A stretch of 64,000 nucleotides of DNA from Mucilaginibacter frigoritolerans (GCF_007830615.1 NZ_VLLI01000006.1:1-64000), one strand, 5' to 3'. Shown: positions 34,573 to 44,278, counted from the first letter of the stretch. A program made the numbers and translations. The notes: generated by a model from the sequence alone, not told the origin.

Positions 34573-35307
34573 ATGAAAAGGTTAGTTATTGCTTTTCTTC
34601 TGCTTTTATTTGCACTTTGCCAAACAAGTTATACCCATGCTGCGGCCGTAAAAAAAATAAGCAGCGGCAAAATATTTATTGATACTACAAAAGTTGAATT
34701 AAAGAAGTTTAATGCCAAAGCGCTTGATAAGTTCAGAACCGATAAAAACTTCAACTACAACGGTGAAGCTGTAGGTACTCCATCGCTATGGGATAGGTTT
34801 TGGAAGTGGGTTGGGCAGCTAATCTCCGGGCTGTTTAAAGACATACCCTTTAGCGGCACTATTTTAAAATACCTGGCCTTAGCATTGGCAATAGCAGGAC
34901 TTGTATTTATTATACTTAAGTCTTTAGGGTTAGATCCAATACAACTTTGGCGTCCGAATGCTAAAAAAACGGATGTGCCTTATTCTGAATCATTGGAAAA
35001 CATTCACGAAATTGATTTTGATGCAGAAATCGAAAAAGCAGTATCTCAGCATAATTTCAGGCTGGCAGTACGTTTGCTTTACCTTAAATGCCTTAAACAG
35101 TTAAGCGATAAAAATTTAATTAACTGGCAAATTAATAAAACCAATGAAACCTATTTGTATGAATTAACCGACCCTACACAAAAACAAACCTTTAAACTGC
35201 TTACCCATCAGTTTGAATATGTTTGGTATGGCAATTTCGCTATCAACGGCGAAGCTTTTACAAGTATCAATCTTCTTTTTCAAAACTTTAAAAAGCAATT
35301 GCCATGA
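34573..35307 (+). CDS. DUF4129 domain protein
   Basis: The protein has 244 residues from ATG 34573, with a signal peptide (LVIAFLLLLFALCQTSYTHA), a periplasmic part, one membrane helix (about 100-120, LALALAIAGLVFIILKSLGL) and a cytoplasmic DUF4129 domain with LRLAVRLLYLKCL-type helix (RLAVRLLYLKCLKQLSDKN) and FEYVWYGNF. The family always stands near MoxR ATPases and DUF58 proteins. It overlaps the next gene by 4 nt. Confidence 0.86.
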   Translation: MKRLVIAFLLLLFALCQTSYTHAAAVKKISSGKIFIDTTKVELKKFNAKALDKFRTDKNFNYNGEAVGTPSLWDRFWKWVGQLISGLFKDIPFSGTILKYLALALAIAGLVFIILKSLGLDPIQLWRPNAKKTDVPYSESLENIHEIDFDAEIEKAVSQHNFRLAVRLLYLKCLKQLSDKNLINWQINKTNETYLYELTDPTQKQTFKLLTHQFEYVWYGNFAINGEAFTSINLLFQNFKKQLP

Positions 35308-36482
35308 AGAGTTTAAAGCTATATCTTATTTTCGGAGGAGCGCTGCTGCTTATCTATATTATTGTACAGCTTAATCAACCTAAAATTGTTGACTGGACAG
35401 AAACGTTGAGCAGTAACGACAAAATACCATTTGGCACCTATATTTTAGATAAAAGAATTAATGACATTTTTCCGGGAGCTAAAATTATACGATACCGGCA
35501 ACCGGTTTATAATGTTATTGCCGAAGACTCTATAAAAGGATCAACCTATATCATTATTTGCCCCGGAGCCAATTTCACCAAAGTTGATTTTGTACAGCTA
35601 AAAAAATATTTAAACCAGGGAAATGACGTTTTTATAGCATCAGACTACTTCGGAACAACGTTTGAAGATTCGCTGCATGTTAAAACTGAAACTTATTACA
35701 AACTGGGTTGGGGAAGTGTGGATGTTAAATTTGTTAACCCCAATTTAGACTCAACAAAGGTTTACAAAGTTAAGAAAGAAGCAGGAAACGGTTTTTTCAG
35801 CAAGTTCGATACATCAAGAGCCCAGGCAATTGCCAAAAACAGCTTTCATAAAGTAAACTTTATAAAGTATCCTATTGGCAAGGGTACACTTTACCTTTCT
35901 GCCAATCCTAAGTTTTTCGGCAACTATAGTTTATTGAAGTCCGACGGTGCACAATATGCCGCTACGGCCTTATCACTACTGAAGCCCACCCATAAGATCA
36001 TTCTTGATCAATACTACACCCAAGGCAATGGAGAGGCAGACTCACCTATGCGACTGTTTTTAAAAAATCCGGTATTACAATGGGCCTATTTTATTACTCT
36101 TATCAGCTTGGCTATTTTTGTACTCTTCGAAATAAAACGCCGCCAGCGTATTATCCCCATTATTGAACCATTGGCAAATTCAACACTCGATTTTATTAAC
36201 GTGGTGGGTCAGGTTTATTACGAAAAGCGAAATAACGTTAACATCGCACAAAAAAAAGTCCTTTATTTTTTAAGTCACCTCAGAGATGAGTACAACGTAA
36301 AAACAAATAAATTGGATGATGAATTTGCGGAAAGGTTAACCACCAAAATTGGTCTCGATCCGACTTTTGCCAATGAATTGACTAATTACCTGCTGTACAT
36401 TACTGCACAAGCTAATATTACGGACCGCGAACTTATTGAACTAAATAAACTCATAGAACAATTTTATATCAAATCCAGATAA
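35304..36482 (+). CDS. DUF4350 domain protein
   Basis: The protein has 392 residues: membrane helix at 7-23, a periplasmic DUF4350 domain (about 40-220, with the G-type fold segments STYIIICPGANF and GNDVFIASDYFG), a second helix at about 262-280, and a cytoplasmic helical tail. Fixed member of the MoxR cluster; the family's function is unknown. Two nt separate it from the moxR-type gene. Confidence 0.85.
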   Translation: MKSLKLYLIFGGALLLIYIIVQLNQPKIVDWTETLSSNDKIPFGTYILDKRINDIFPGAKIIRYRQPVYNVIAEDSIKGSTYIIICPGANFTKVDFVQLKKYLNQGNDVFIASDYFGTTFEDSLHVKTETYYKLGWGSVDVKFVNPNLDSTKVYKVKKEAGNGFFSKFDTSRAQAIAKNSFHKVNFIKYPIGKGTLYLSANPKFFGNYSLLKSDGAQYAATALSLLKPTHKIILDQYYTQGNGEADSPMRLFLKNPVLQWAYFITLISLAIFVLFEIKRRQRIIPIIEPLANSTLDFINVVGQVYYEKRNNVNIAQKKVLYFLSHLRDEYNVKTNKLDDEFAERLTTKIGLDPTFANELTNYLLYITAQANITDRELIELNKLIEQFYIKSR

Positions 36483-36484
36483 AT

Positions 36485-37462
36485 ATGGAAGGCGAAATAT
36501 TTGAACAAAGAACAGATCTCAGCAAATTGAACAATGCTGTTGAACAAATAAAGGCCACACTGGCAAAAATAATAGTGGGCCAGCAAGATAGCATTGACTT
36601 GCTTATTGCCGGCATACTTGCCGACGGGCACATTTTAATTGAAGGAGTTCCAGGCGTGGCTAAAACGTTAACCGCAAAATTATTGGCTAAATCAATTGAT
36701 GCACAATACTCCCGAATTCAGTTTACGCCTGATTTAATGCCATCGGATATTTTAGGCACTTCGGTATTTAATCCTAAAACTACTGAGTTTGAATTTAAGC
36801 ATGGACCAATTTTCGGTAACATCATCCTTATTGACGAAATTAACCGTGCGCCTGCCAAAACACAGTCTGCATTATTTGAGGTAATGGAAGAGCGGCAGCT
36901 TACCATGGATGGTAAAACCTACAAAATGCAGGAACCATTTACAGTGCTGGCCACACAAAATCCGGTAGAACACGAAGGTACCTATCGTTTACCCGAAGCA
37001 CAGCTGGATCGTTTTTTATTTAAGATAGAAGTACAATACCCTTCGCTGGATGAAGAAATAGCTATTATTACGCAACAGCATCAGCAAAAAACAACTGATC
37101 AGCTTAAAGAAATAACACCGGTACTTTCTGGGGCCGACATTGTTTCACTTCGCCGCCAGGTATTAAGTCTGCATGTGGAGGATAAATTATTGGTTTATGT
37201 AGCCAAACTTATTCATGAAAGCCGTAACAATAAATCATTATTTCTCGGTGGATCTCCGCGAGCCTCACTGGCAATAGTTAATGCCTCAAAAGCTATAGCA
37301 GCTATAAAAGGGCGTGACTTTGTTACGCCTGATGATATAATTCATGTAGCAGCACCTGTTTTAAGGCATCGTATTATGCTTACACCCGATAAAGAAATGG
37401 AAGGTGTAACCCCAGATGATGTGATAGCACAATTGGTTCAAAAAATTGAAATCCCAAGATAA
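36485..37462 (+). CDS. MoxR family AAA+ ATPase
   Basis: The protein has 325 residues. Walker A is GVPGVAKT (near 57-64), Walker B is ILIDEINRAP, and sensor 1 is VLATQNP; the AAA lid follows from about 230. MoxR ATPases act as chaperones together with VWA or DUF58 partners; the DUF58 gene follows after 12 nt. The neighbours suggest an envelope-associated complex with DUF58, DUF4129, DUF4350, SpoIIM and RDD proteins. Confidence 0.94.
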   Translation: MEGEIFEQRTDLSKLNNAVEQIKATLAKIIVGQQDSIDLLIAGILADGHILIEGVPGVAKTLTAKLLAKSIDAQYSRIQFTPDLMPSDILGTSVFNPKTTEFEFKHGPIFGNIILIDEINRAPAKTQSALFEVMEERQLTMDGKTYKMQEPFTVLATQNPVEHEGTYRLPEAQLDRFLFKIEVQYPSLDEEIAIITQQHQQKTTDQLKEITPVLSGADIVSLRRQVLSLHVEDKLLVYVAKLIHESRNNKSLFLGGSPRASLAIVNASKAIAAIKGRDFVTPDDIIHVAAPVLRHRIMLTPDKEMEGVTPDDVIAQLVQKIEIPR

Positions 37463-37474
37463 CGAAAGCTGCAG

Positions 37475-38821
37475 GTGAAGAACTTTTTTAATCTGTTTTA
37501 TAAAAACCTTTTTTTAACCAACAGGCTTTTTACCGGGTTGGGCAGCTGCGCTGCGTTATTTGTGCTGGCCTTTTTCTTTCCGTGGTTGGGTGTTATACCT
37601 CAGCTGTTTTTTTATACGCTCGTTATATTGGTAATTGTTGATGGCACTATGCTCTATCGAACCAAAAAAGGTGTATTTGCCAAGCGGCATGCCCCCGAAC
37701 GTTTAAGCAACAGCGACGATAACGAACTTGGAATTTATATCGAAAACTGGTATCCTTTTAATATCAGTATAGGTATTATTGATGAAATTCCAGTTCAGTT
37801 TCAAAAAAGAGATATCTGGTTTAAAACAGATTTAACGCCTCGTCAACGCAAGCTTATTAACTATGTTTTGCGTCCTACAAAAAGAGGTGAATATGAGTTT
37901 GGATTGATAAGGGTATACGTCCAAACTTCATTAGGATTACTCAGACGCCGTTATAACTTCAGTCAGGCAGAAACTTTGCCTGTTTATCCTTCGTTTTTGC
38001 AAATGCGGAAATACGAACTGATGGCCATTTCTAATAACTTAACAGAAATTGGTGTAAAGAAAATACGCAGGCTTGGCCATAGTCTTGAATTTGAACAGGT
38101 AAAAAATTACGTACAGGGTGATGACTATCGTACCATTAACTGGAAAGCCACTGCCAGACAAGGCAACTTAATGGTAAATAATTATACTGACGAAAAATCA
38201 CAACATATTTATTGCATTATCGAAAAATCAAGGGCAATGAAAATGCCTTTTGAAGGATTAAGTCTGCTGGATTATGCTATTAATGCAAGCCTGGTACTGT
38301 CAAATGTGGCCTTATTAAAAGAAGATAAAGCGGGACTGATTACCATTGGTGAAAAGATTGGTGCAGTAGTCCCTGCCGACAGGCGCCCCACACAGATCAA
38401 TAAAATACTGGAAGTTTTATATAAAGAGAAGACCCGATACCTGGAAACCAACATGGAGTTGTTGTACAGTACAGTCCGCAGCGTTATTAAACAACGTAGC
38501 CTGGTGGTATTTTTCACTAACTATGAAAGCATGTCGGCATTACAGAGACAGCTTCCATTTTTAAAGAGAATAGCCAAATTTCATCTGTTGCTGGTTGTAT
38601 TTTTTGAAAACACGGAGCTAAAAAAAGTAAGCGAACAACCGGCAGCAGATGTTGAAGGCATCTACATAAAAACCATAGCCGAAAAATTCGCTTATGATAA
38701 AAAACTCATTGTTAAGGAGTTGGCTAAACATAATATCCAGTCTATTTTAAGCACGCCTCAAAACCTAACCATTAATACCATTAACCGTTATTTGGAACTA
38801 AAAGCGAGACAAAAGATCTGA
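37475..38821 (+). CDS. DUF58 domain protein, partner of MoxR
   Basis: The protein has 448 residues from GTG 37475. Two N-terminal membrane helices (about 20-55) are followed by a beta-rich part and the DUF58 core, with GVKKIRRLGHSLEFEQVKNY and YVQGDDYRTINWKATARQ. A VWA-like second half follows (IIEKSRAMKMPFEG; LVVFFTNYES). DUF58 and MoxR are thought to work as a pair. It is convergent with mscS, with only 3 bp between stop codons. Confidence 0.9.
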   Translation: MKNFFNLFYKNLFLTNRLFTGLGSCAALFVLAFFFPWLGVIPQLFFYTLVILVIVDGTMLYRTKKGVFAKRHAPERLSNSDDNELGIYIENWYPFNISIGIIDEIPVQFQKRDIWFKTDLTPRQRKLINYVLRPTKRGEYEFGLIRVYVQTSLGLLRRRYNFSQAETLPVYPSFLQMRKYELMAISNNLTEIGVKKIRRLGHSLEFEQVKNYVQGDDYRTINWKATARQGNLMVNNYTDEKSQHIYCIIEKSRAMKMPFEGLSLLDYAINASLVLSNVALLKEDKAGLITIGEKIGAVVPADRRPTQINKILEVLYKEKTRYLETNMELLYSTVRSVIKQRSLVVFFTNYESMSALQRQLPFLKRIAKFHLLLVVFFENTELKKVSEQPAADVEGIYIKTIAEKFAYDKKLIVKELAKHNIQSILSTPQNLTINTINRYLELKARQKI

Positions 38822-38824
38822 TTA

Positions 38825-39613
38825 TCAGCCTGCCTTAGGGAAATTGACACCTGCTTCATTAAGCTGTTTAATAATATTTTCCATCAGGGATATCTTGGTA
38901 GTAAGAAAATCATCCGGCAAAACCCATACGTTTACCGTAAACCTGATGCTGTCTACATCCATCCCCACTACACCTGTACGGATGGGAAAATCGGCCAGTA
39001 TGGTTGGTGTTGATTTGATGATATCTAAAACGATTGCTTTAGCCTTTTCCACGTCTGCAGCATAAGCCAGTTTGAATTCAAAATCAAGGCGTCTGCGGTT
39101 TTCCCGGCTTACATTTACTATAACCTCGTTAAATAACTTTCCGTTAGGTATAATAATGGTTTTGTTATCAACGGTTAGCAATACTGTATAAAATATCTGG
39201 ATAGAGGTTACTTTACCTTCCTGCCCCTGGGCAACAATGCTATCATCAAGCTCAAAAGGTTTTAATAAAAGAATAAGCACACCACCGGCAAAGTTCTGAA
39301 AAGTACCTGATAACGCTAAACCTGCGGCAACACCGAATGCGCCTAAAATGGTAGTAAATACTGTTAAGGGCCATCCTACAATGTTCATTACCAAAATAAC
39401 AAGCAGAACATATAAGGCTGTAATTGAAAGACTTAAAAAGAATGGCTGTAAAGAGGAATGGACCCCTCTTTTTTTCATCCGGTTACTGAGGCGTGCCCTG
39501 ATGAATCTTATAAGTTTTAAACCTATAAATAGTATTATAACGGCTATGATAACCCTTCTACCGTTGTCTAAGAAATAGTTATAAGCCTGATCGTAATAAT
39601 TTTGCAACTTCAT
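38825..39613 (-). CDS. Small-conductance mechanosensitive channel (MscS family)
   Basis: The protein has 262 residues from ATG 39613; a TTG four codons earlier is inside the promoter box. It has three membrane helices (about 20-40, 58-80, 85-115). The third is the pore helix with its Gly/Ala pattern (GAFGVAAGLALSGTFQNFAG), then the beta domain motif PFELDDSIVAQGQEGKVTSI and NGKLFNEVIVN. Opens under membrane tension during osmotic downshock. Typical size for a minimal MscS. Confidence 0.92.
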   Translation of the reverse strand: MKLQNYYDQAYNYFLDNGRRVIIAVIILFIGLKLIRFIRARLSNRMKKRGVHSSLQPFFLSLSITALYVLLVILVMNIVGWPLTVFTTILGAFGVAAGLALSGTFQNFAGGVLILLLKPFELDDSIVAQGQEGKVTSIQIFYTVLLTVDNKTIIIPNGKLFNEVIVNVSRENRRRLDFEFKLAYAADVEKAKAIVLDIIKSTPTILADFPIRTGVVGMDVDSIRFTVNVWVLPDDFLTTKISLMENIIKQLNEAGVNFPKAG

Positions 39614-39622
39614 AGAGAAGCG

Positions 39623-39654
39623 CAAAGATAACTATTTTAATTATTTACCGTAAA
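39623..39654 (-). promoter_or_regulatory. mscS promoter
   Basis: Minus strand TTTA (39651-39654), 20 nt, TATCTTTG (39623-39630). The -7 box ends 9 nt before ATG 39613. Confidence 0.65.
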
Positions 39655-39742
39655 TGGCTATAAAAAGTTCAGGGCCTTTATAAAACACCCATTCCACTAT
39701 CTGGCTTTTTAATTGTCTGGTTTTTTCTGTTATGATTTTCAT
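39641..39742 (-). CDS. Candidate 33-codon small gene before mscS
   Basis: ATG 39742 opens a frame of 33 codons (MKIITEKTRQLKSQIVEWVF...) ending in IAIYGK. It looks protein-like, with an amphipathic, Lys-rich first half and a hydrophobic end. No promoter box, ribosome site or homologue is known to me, and such short frames arise by chance. The rest of the 361-bp gap (39614-39974) holds the mscS promoter, the groEL terminator and otherwise nothing evident. Confidence 0.3.
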   Translation of the reverse strand: MKIITEKTRQLKSQIVEWVFYKGPELFIAIYGK

Positions 39743-39900
39743 AGTATTTGCAGTTATTCAAATGTTGTGCCTAAAACCCAGCTTTTGATTTCCATCACAA
39801 AACTAATCCAAATTGTAACGCAAAAAATACTCAATCAATCATTTGATTAACTTATGACCATCCGTTTACCTTTAAATGACGGAAGACCCATTTTAAAAAC

Positions 39901-39935
39901 AAAACCCTTGTCTATTTTTATAGACAAGGGTTTTT
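39901..39935 (-). terminator. Terminator after groEL
   Basis: A 14-bp stem, AAAACCCTTGTCTA (39901-39914) with TAGACAAGGGTTTT (39921-39934), and a 6-nt loop. On the minus strand it is followed by a T-rich run. It lies 40 bp behind the groEL stop. Confidence 0.88.
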
Positions 39936-39974
39936 ATTAGTGTATTGGTTTTTAAACCAAATGGGATTTTGATA

Positions 39975-41609
39975 TTACATCATGCCGCCCATACCGCCGC
40001 CGCCCATTGGTGGGCCACCTGCAGGAGCATCATCAGGATCATCAGCCAATACGCATTCTGTTGTTAACAACATAGCTGCAATTGAAGCTGCATTTTCTAA
40101 TGCTACACGACCTACTTTAGTAGGATCAATAACACCAGCACCAATTAAGTTCTCATATTTATCAGTACGTGCGTTGTAACCGAAATCAGCTTTGCCTTCT
40201 TTCACTTTTTGAACAACGATTGAACCTTCAATACCTGCGTTTTCGCAGATCTGACGTAGAGGCTCTTCGATAGCACGACGGATGATCTGGATACCAGTAT
40301 TTTCATCTTCGTTAACACCTTTAAGGTTAGCTAAAGCTTCTACCGCACGGATAAATGCTACACCACCACCGGCAACAATACCTTCTTCAACAGCAGCACG
40401 GGTTGCATGTAAAGCATCATCAACACGATCTTTCTTTTCTTTCATTTCAACCTCAGTAGCAGCACCTACATAAAGTACAGCAACACCGCCTGATAATTTA
40501 GCTAAACGTTCCTGTAATTTTTCTTTATCATAATCAGATGTAGTTGACTCAATCTGAGATTTGATTTGGCTTACGCGAGATTTGATCTCTTCTGATTTAC
40601 CTGAACCATTGATAATAGTAGTATTATCTTTGTCGATAATAATTTTCTCAGCAGTACCTAAGTAAGTAAGATCAGCATTTTCTAATTTATAACCCCTTTC
40701 TTCTGAAATTACAGTACCACCAGTTAAGATAGCAATGTCTTCCAGCATAGCTTTTCTGCGGTCACCAAAGCCAGGAGCTTTAACAGCAGCAACTTTCAGT
40801 GAACCACGGATTTTGTTAACTACTAAAGTAGCCAATGCTTCACCGTCCAAATCTTCAGCAATAATTAAAAGCGGCTTGCCTGTTTGAACTTGTTTTTCAA
40901 GTATAGGAAGCAATTCTTTCATTGAAGAGATCTTTTTATCGTAGATCAGGATAAAAGGATTTTCTAATTCTGCTTCCATTTTGTCGGCATTGGTTACAAA
41001 GTATGGAGAAAGGTAACCACGGTCAAACTGCATACCTTCAACAGTTTTAACTTCAGTTTCAGTACCTTTTGCTTCTTCAACAGTGATAACACCGTCTTTA
41101 CCAACCTTAGCCATTGCTTCGGCAATTAATGAACCGATAACTTCATCATTATTAGCTGAAATTGAAGCCACTTGTTTAATTTTGTTATTGTCTTCGCCAA
41201 CAGTTTGTGACTGAGCTTTTAAGTTCTCAACAACTGCAGTAACTGCTTTGTCAATACCGCGTTTTAAATCCATTGGGTTAGCACCTGCGGCAACGTTTTT
41301 AATACCCGCTGTTACAATAGCCTGAGCCAAAACAGTAGCAGTAGTAGTACCATCACCTGCAATATCAGCAGTTTTTGATGCAACTTCTTTAACCATTTGG
41401 GCACCCATATTTTCTAAAGCATCTTTTAATTCGATTTCTTTAGCAACGGTTACACCATCTTTAGTAATGATTGGTGAACCAAATTTTTTGTCAATAATTA
41501 CGTTACGACCTTTAGGGCCCAAAGTTACTTTAACCGCGTTGGCTAAAATATCAACACCGCGTTTCAGGGCGTCGCGTGCTTCCACATTGTATTTAACTTG
41601 TTTTGCCAT
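39975..41609 (-). CDS. groL: Chaperonin GroEL (60 kDa)
   Basis: This 544-residue ATP-dependent folding chamber acts with GroES. Visible are the start [34 protein letters not shown], the ATP-binding [11 protein letters not shown] (near 85), [15 protein letters not shown] and the Gly-Met tail ending GGMGGMM. Length is standard. It follows groES by 104 bp on the same strand; no CIRCE element is seen before either gene. Confidence 0.98.
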   Translation of the reverse strand: MAKQVKYNVEARDALKRGVDILANAVKVTLGPKGRNVIIDKKFGSPIITKDGVTVAKEIELKDALENMGAQMVKEVASKTADIAGDGTTTATVLAQAIVTAGIKNVAAGANPMDLKRGIDKAVTAVVENLKAQSQTVGEDNNKIKQVASISANNDEVIGSLIAEAMAKVGKDGVITVEEAKGTETEVKTVEGMQFDRGYLSPYFVTNADKMEAELENPFILIYDKKISSMKELLPILEKQVQTGKPLLIIAEDLDGEALATLVVNKIRGSLKVAAVKAPGFGDRRKAMLEDIAILTGGTVISEERGYKLENADLTYLGTAEKIIIDKDNTTIINGSGKSEEIKSRVSQIKSQIESTTSDYDKEKLQERLAKLSGGVAVLYVGAATEVEMKEKKDRVDDALHATRAAVEEGIVAGGGVAFIRAVEALANLKGVNEDENTGIQIIRRAIEEPLRQICENAGIEGSIVVQKVKEGKADFGYNARTDKYENLIGAGVIDPTKVGRVALENAASIAAMLLTTECVLADDPDDAPAGGPPMGGGGMGGMM

Positions 41610-41713
41610 GATTTTTTTAGAATTTTTTGAATTAATAATTTATTGAATTACTGAGTTTAAGATCAGGAAAGAATCAGTTTATAATCCGATCCTTCAATAA
41701 TTCACTAATTAAT

Positions 41714-41989
41714 TTACAGAACTGCGTAAATATCAGTTTCACGCATAATTAAGTACTCTCTTCCTTCGTAGGTAATTTCAGTACCGGCGTATTTACCATA
41801 TAAAACCTGGTCACCAACTTTAACAGTTAAAGGCTCATCTACTTTACCGTCGCCTACAGCAACCACAGTTCCGCGTTGAGGTTTTTCTTTTGCAGTATCC
41901 GGAATAATGATACCGGAAGCAGTTTTCTCTTCGGCCTGAGCAGCTTCTACTACTACCCTGTCTCCGATAGGTTTAATGTTTAATGACAT
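41714..41989 (-). CDS. groS: Co-chaperonin GroES (10 kDa)
   Basis: The protein has 91 residues and is the lid of the chaperonin. Its features are [13 protein letters not shown], the mobile loop [19 protein letters not shown], and [14 protein letters not shown]. Cotranscription with groEL is likely. An 8-bp inverted repeat upstream (42049-42083) may take part in its control. Confidence 0.97.
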   Translation of the reverse strand: MSLNIKPIGDRVVVEAAQAEEKTASGIIIPDTAKEKPQRGTVVAVGDGKVDEPLTVKVGDQVLYGKYAGTEITYEGREYLIMRETDIYAVL

Positions 41990-42048
41990 AGTTATTCAAT
42001 TATTAAATTTATTATAATTTAAGTTTCTACCTGCTTTTACTCATCAAT

Positions 42049-42083
42049 TATGCCAAGCAAACACAATGCACCTTATTGGCATA
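42049..42083. promoter_or_regulatory. Inverted repeat upstream of groES
   Basis: TATGCCAA (42049-42056) and TTGGCATA (42076-42083) are perfect complements 19 nt apart, centred about 77 bp before the groES start. The sequence is not CIRCE (TTAGCACTC-N9-GAGTGCTAA). It could be a repressor site or a leader hairpin. The gap from groES to secG (299 bp) shows nothing else but the secG terminator. Confidence 0.5.
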
Positions 42084-42236
42084 CAATTACTGTTTTATTG
42101 TCAGATTTGGGTAAGCTGTAAGTTTTAAGTTAATATTACTTTAACCTGAAATGCCAACGTGTCAGTACTATTTTTCAACATAATTGATAATAGAATAATT
42201 ACCTATTTTAAAGGTGACAGCAATTGCAGTGCAACA

Positions 42237-42269
42237 AAAAAGGCTTTGGAATAATTCCAAAGCCTTTTA
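42237..42269 (-). terminator. Terminator after secG
   Basis: A long perfect stem, AAAGGCTTTGGAAT (42239-42252) with ATTCCAAAGCCTTT (42254-42267), with a T-run on the minus strand. It ends the lptE-secG part of the operon and separates it from groES. Confidence 0.88.
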
Positions 42270-42288
42270 ATATTTTATTAAACAGCGA

Positions 42289-42651
42289 TTACTTTTTCTG
42301 CGTAGCTGGTTGAGTAGCAGGTTTTGCTGCAGGCAAGTTCAATTGATTTGTATTGGTTGGTGCCGCAGTTGGTGTTGAAGCTTTTTTAACCGTTTCACTC
42401 ATGCCTGAATTTCCACTTTTTTCAATACCACCTTTAACAGATACGTTAATTGCCATTGAAAGAACCATTAAGGTAATTGCTAAAATCCAGGTTCCTTTTT
42501 CAAGGAAATCGCCGGTTTTTTGTACACCCATCAGCTGTGATGAGCTTGAAAAATTTGATGACAAACCACCACCCTTAGGGTTTTGAATTAACACCATAAG
42601 TACTAGAAGCGCGCACACAATGATCGCAATGATCAGTAATAATAAATACAT
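42289..42651 (-). CDS. secG: Preprotein translocase subunit SecG
   Basis: The protein has 120 residues with two membrane helices (1-22 and about 53-72) and the SecG signature VLIQNPKGGGLSSNF. It is a helper subunit of the SecYEG channel. The Pro/Thr/Ala-rich C-terminus is longer than in E. coli, as usual in the phylum. It is 10 nt behind the TPR-like acidic protein gene. Confidence 0.93.
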   Translation of the reverse strand: MYLLLLIIAIIVCALLVLMVLIQNPKGGGLSSNFSSSSQLMGVQKTGDFLEKGTWILAITLMVLSMAINVSVKGGIEKSGNSGMSETVKKASTPTAAPTNTNQLNLPAAKPATQPATQKK

Positions 42652-42661
42652 TTCTTATATA

Positions 42662-44278
42662 TTAATTGGTTTTCTTTTCTAACTGTTCAATCTTGGCTGC
42701 AAAGTAACGGCTTTTTTCCGGAAATTTCAACATCAATTTTTTGTATGATGCTATTGCCTTGTGATAAAGCATCTGTTCGGTATAAATACTTGCCAAAGTT
42801 TCGGTAACAAGCTCATCCCTGTCTTCCGAGCTTTTCTTTGCTTTGTTCTCATTATCCAGCTTATCGCTGCTCTGTGGCCTTATCTGTGGCTCTTCCTGTA
42901 TAAAGCGTTCAATAATTAGTTGTTCCTTACGCTTAGCATCCGGAATTGGAGCATTCTCATTAAGAGGAGTGCCCTTATCTAATTCATCTACCGAAGTTAT
43001 ATGAAAAATATTCTCATAATATTGATGCTGTAATTCATCAGCCTGCTTTTTTACATTACTCTCAGGTTTTGCAACTTCACGGGCCTTTACATATGGCTGA
43101 TAAATGCTTGCATGCTCCTTACGTGTCTTATCAAGCCACCACATAAAAGTATAAGGCATTTTGTCGTCATCATATCTTGATACATCATGCTGCTCAGCAT
43201 CATTAGGTAAAGTAGAAACTTCTGGTTCTGTTATGGCTGACACAGCAGGTGCTTGCAACCCGGTTTCCTCCGGCTCAGTTGCTTTAGGCTCAACCAGGGT
43301 ATTATCAAACATAAAATAGTCTGTAGAAGCGATACTGTCGGTAATCAGCTTTTCGGCCTCATCATATGCCAGTTCATCATCATCAATCTCCAACTCCTCA
43401 CCTGGTGAGTCTCTCCAATTTGGATGAAAAGATGGCCGGTACATTTCTTCTTTATGTTCTGGTTCTTTATGCTCTTCTTCTTTGTTCTCTGCTGTTTCTT
43501 CAGTTTTAAGCGGTTCAGTTATGCTTACTTCCTCAATGCCGGTTATTTCGTCAAAAGTTTCTTCTTCAACTGAATTTAAAGCAACAGCTTCCTGCTCTTC
43601 ATAACTTTCAGCTGTTTCAACTATGTGATTATTTAAATGATGATCTTCAACATTGTTAACAATATCTGCCGATGTTTCAGGTATTGCTGATACAGGTACT
43701 TCATCTATTAAACCAACAGGCTCTTCTAACGGTTTAATGTTTTCAATTTCATGAACAACATTGTTTAAATGCTGTTCTGTTATCTGATCATGTAAAACTG
43801 GTTCATTTGCAGTATCTGTATGGGAAATATTTTCATCGATGCTTTCATGCAGCAGATCTTCTACTTCAGCAGCGGGCTGTTCATTAAAATAATTTTCACC
43901 GCTTATTTGCTCTGTATTTGAATCAGTAGTTGGATAAGAGAATGTATGTTCAACAGCAGCAGAATCTTCATCTTCATAGTATCTGTTACTGCTAAGGCTT
44001 TTTTGAATATTGATTTTTTCATTAGGCACACCAATAAATGCCCCTGGTGTGTTGATTAGTTTATATAAAGCTTTAGGATTAAAATAAACAGATGCCTGCT
44101 TTAAATTCTTTTCATCGCTTGCATGTGCCAGTAGCGCTTGCAAAATACCGCTTTGTGGAAAATCATTTACAAGTCGTTGTAAATCATAGACATGTGCCTT
44201 TACATCACCAGCCGGGTCGGCTAATAATGTCCATAAAAATTCATTCTGACTGTTGTTATATTGATCCACGGTGCTCAA
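42662..44278 (-). CDS. Acidic TPR-like protein of unknown function
   Basis: The protein has 538 residues if the TTG at 44278 is used (GTG 44269 is the alternative; neither is certain). N-terminal helices (NEFLWTLLADPAGDVKAHVY, HVYDLQRLVNDFPQSG) and a C-terminal TPR-like helix pair (SIYTEQMLYHKAIASYKKLM) flank a long disordered middle (about 110-330) very rich in Glu. The context between lptE and secG is conserved in Sphingobacteria. No function is known; a scaffold role in envelope biogenesis would fit the neighbours but is a guess. Confidence 0.72.
   Translation of the reverse strand: MSTVDQYNNSQNEFLWTLLADPAGDVKAHVYDLQRLVNDFPQSGILQALLAHASDEKNLKQASVYFNPKALYKLINTPGAFIGVPNEKINIQKSLSSNRYYEDEDSAAVEHTFSYPTTDSNTEQISGENYFNEQPAAEVEDLLHESIDENISHTDTANEPVLHDQITEQHLNNVVHEIENIKPLEEPVGLIDEVPVSAIPETSADIVNNVEDHHLNNHIVETAESYEEQEAVALNSVEEETFDEITGIEEVSITEPLKTEETAENKEEEHKEPEHKEEMYRPSFHPNWRDSPGEELEIDDDELAYDEAEKLITDSIASTDYFMFDNTLVEPKATEPEETGLQAPAVSAITEPEVSTLPNDAEQHDVSRYDDDKMPYTFMWWLDKTRKEHASIYQPYVKAREVAKPESNVKKQADELQHQYYENIFHITSVDELDKGTPLNENAPIPDAKRKEQLIIERFIQEEPQIRPQSSDKLDNENKAKKSSEDRDELVTETLASIYTEQMLYHKAIASYKKLMLKFPEKSRYFAAKIEQLEKKTN

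Noticed and set aside
41990..42288. CIRCE heat-shock operator before groES
   Set aside because: No TTAGCACTC or GAGTGCTAA half is found; only the different 8-bp dyad at 42049-42083.
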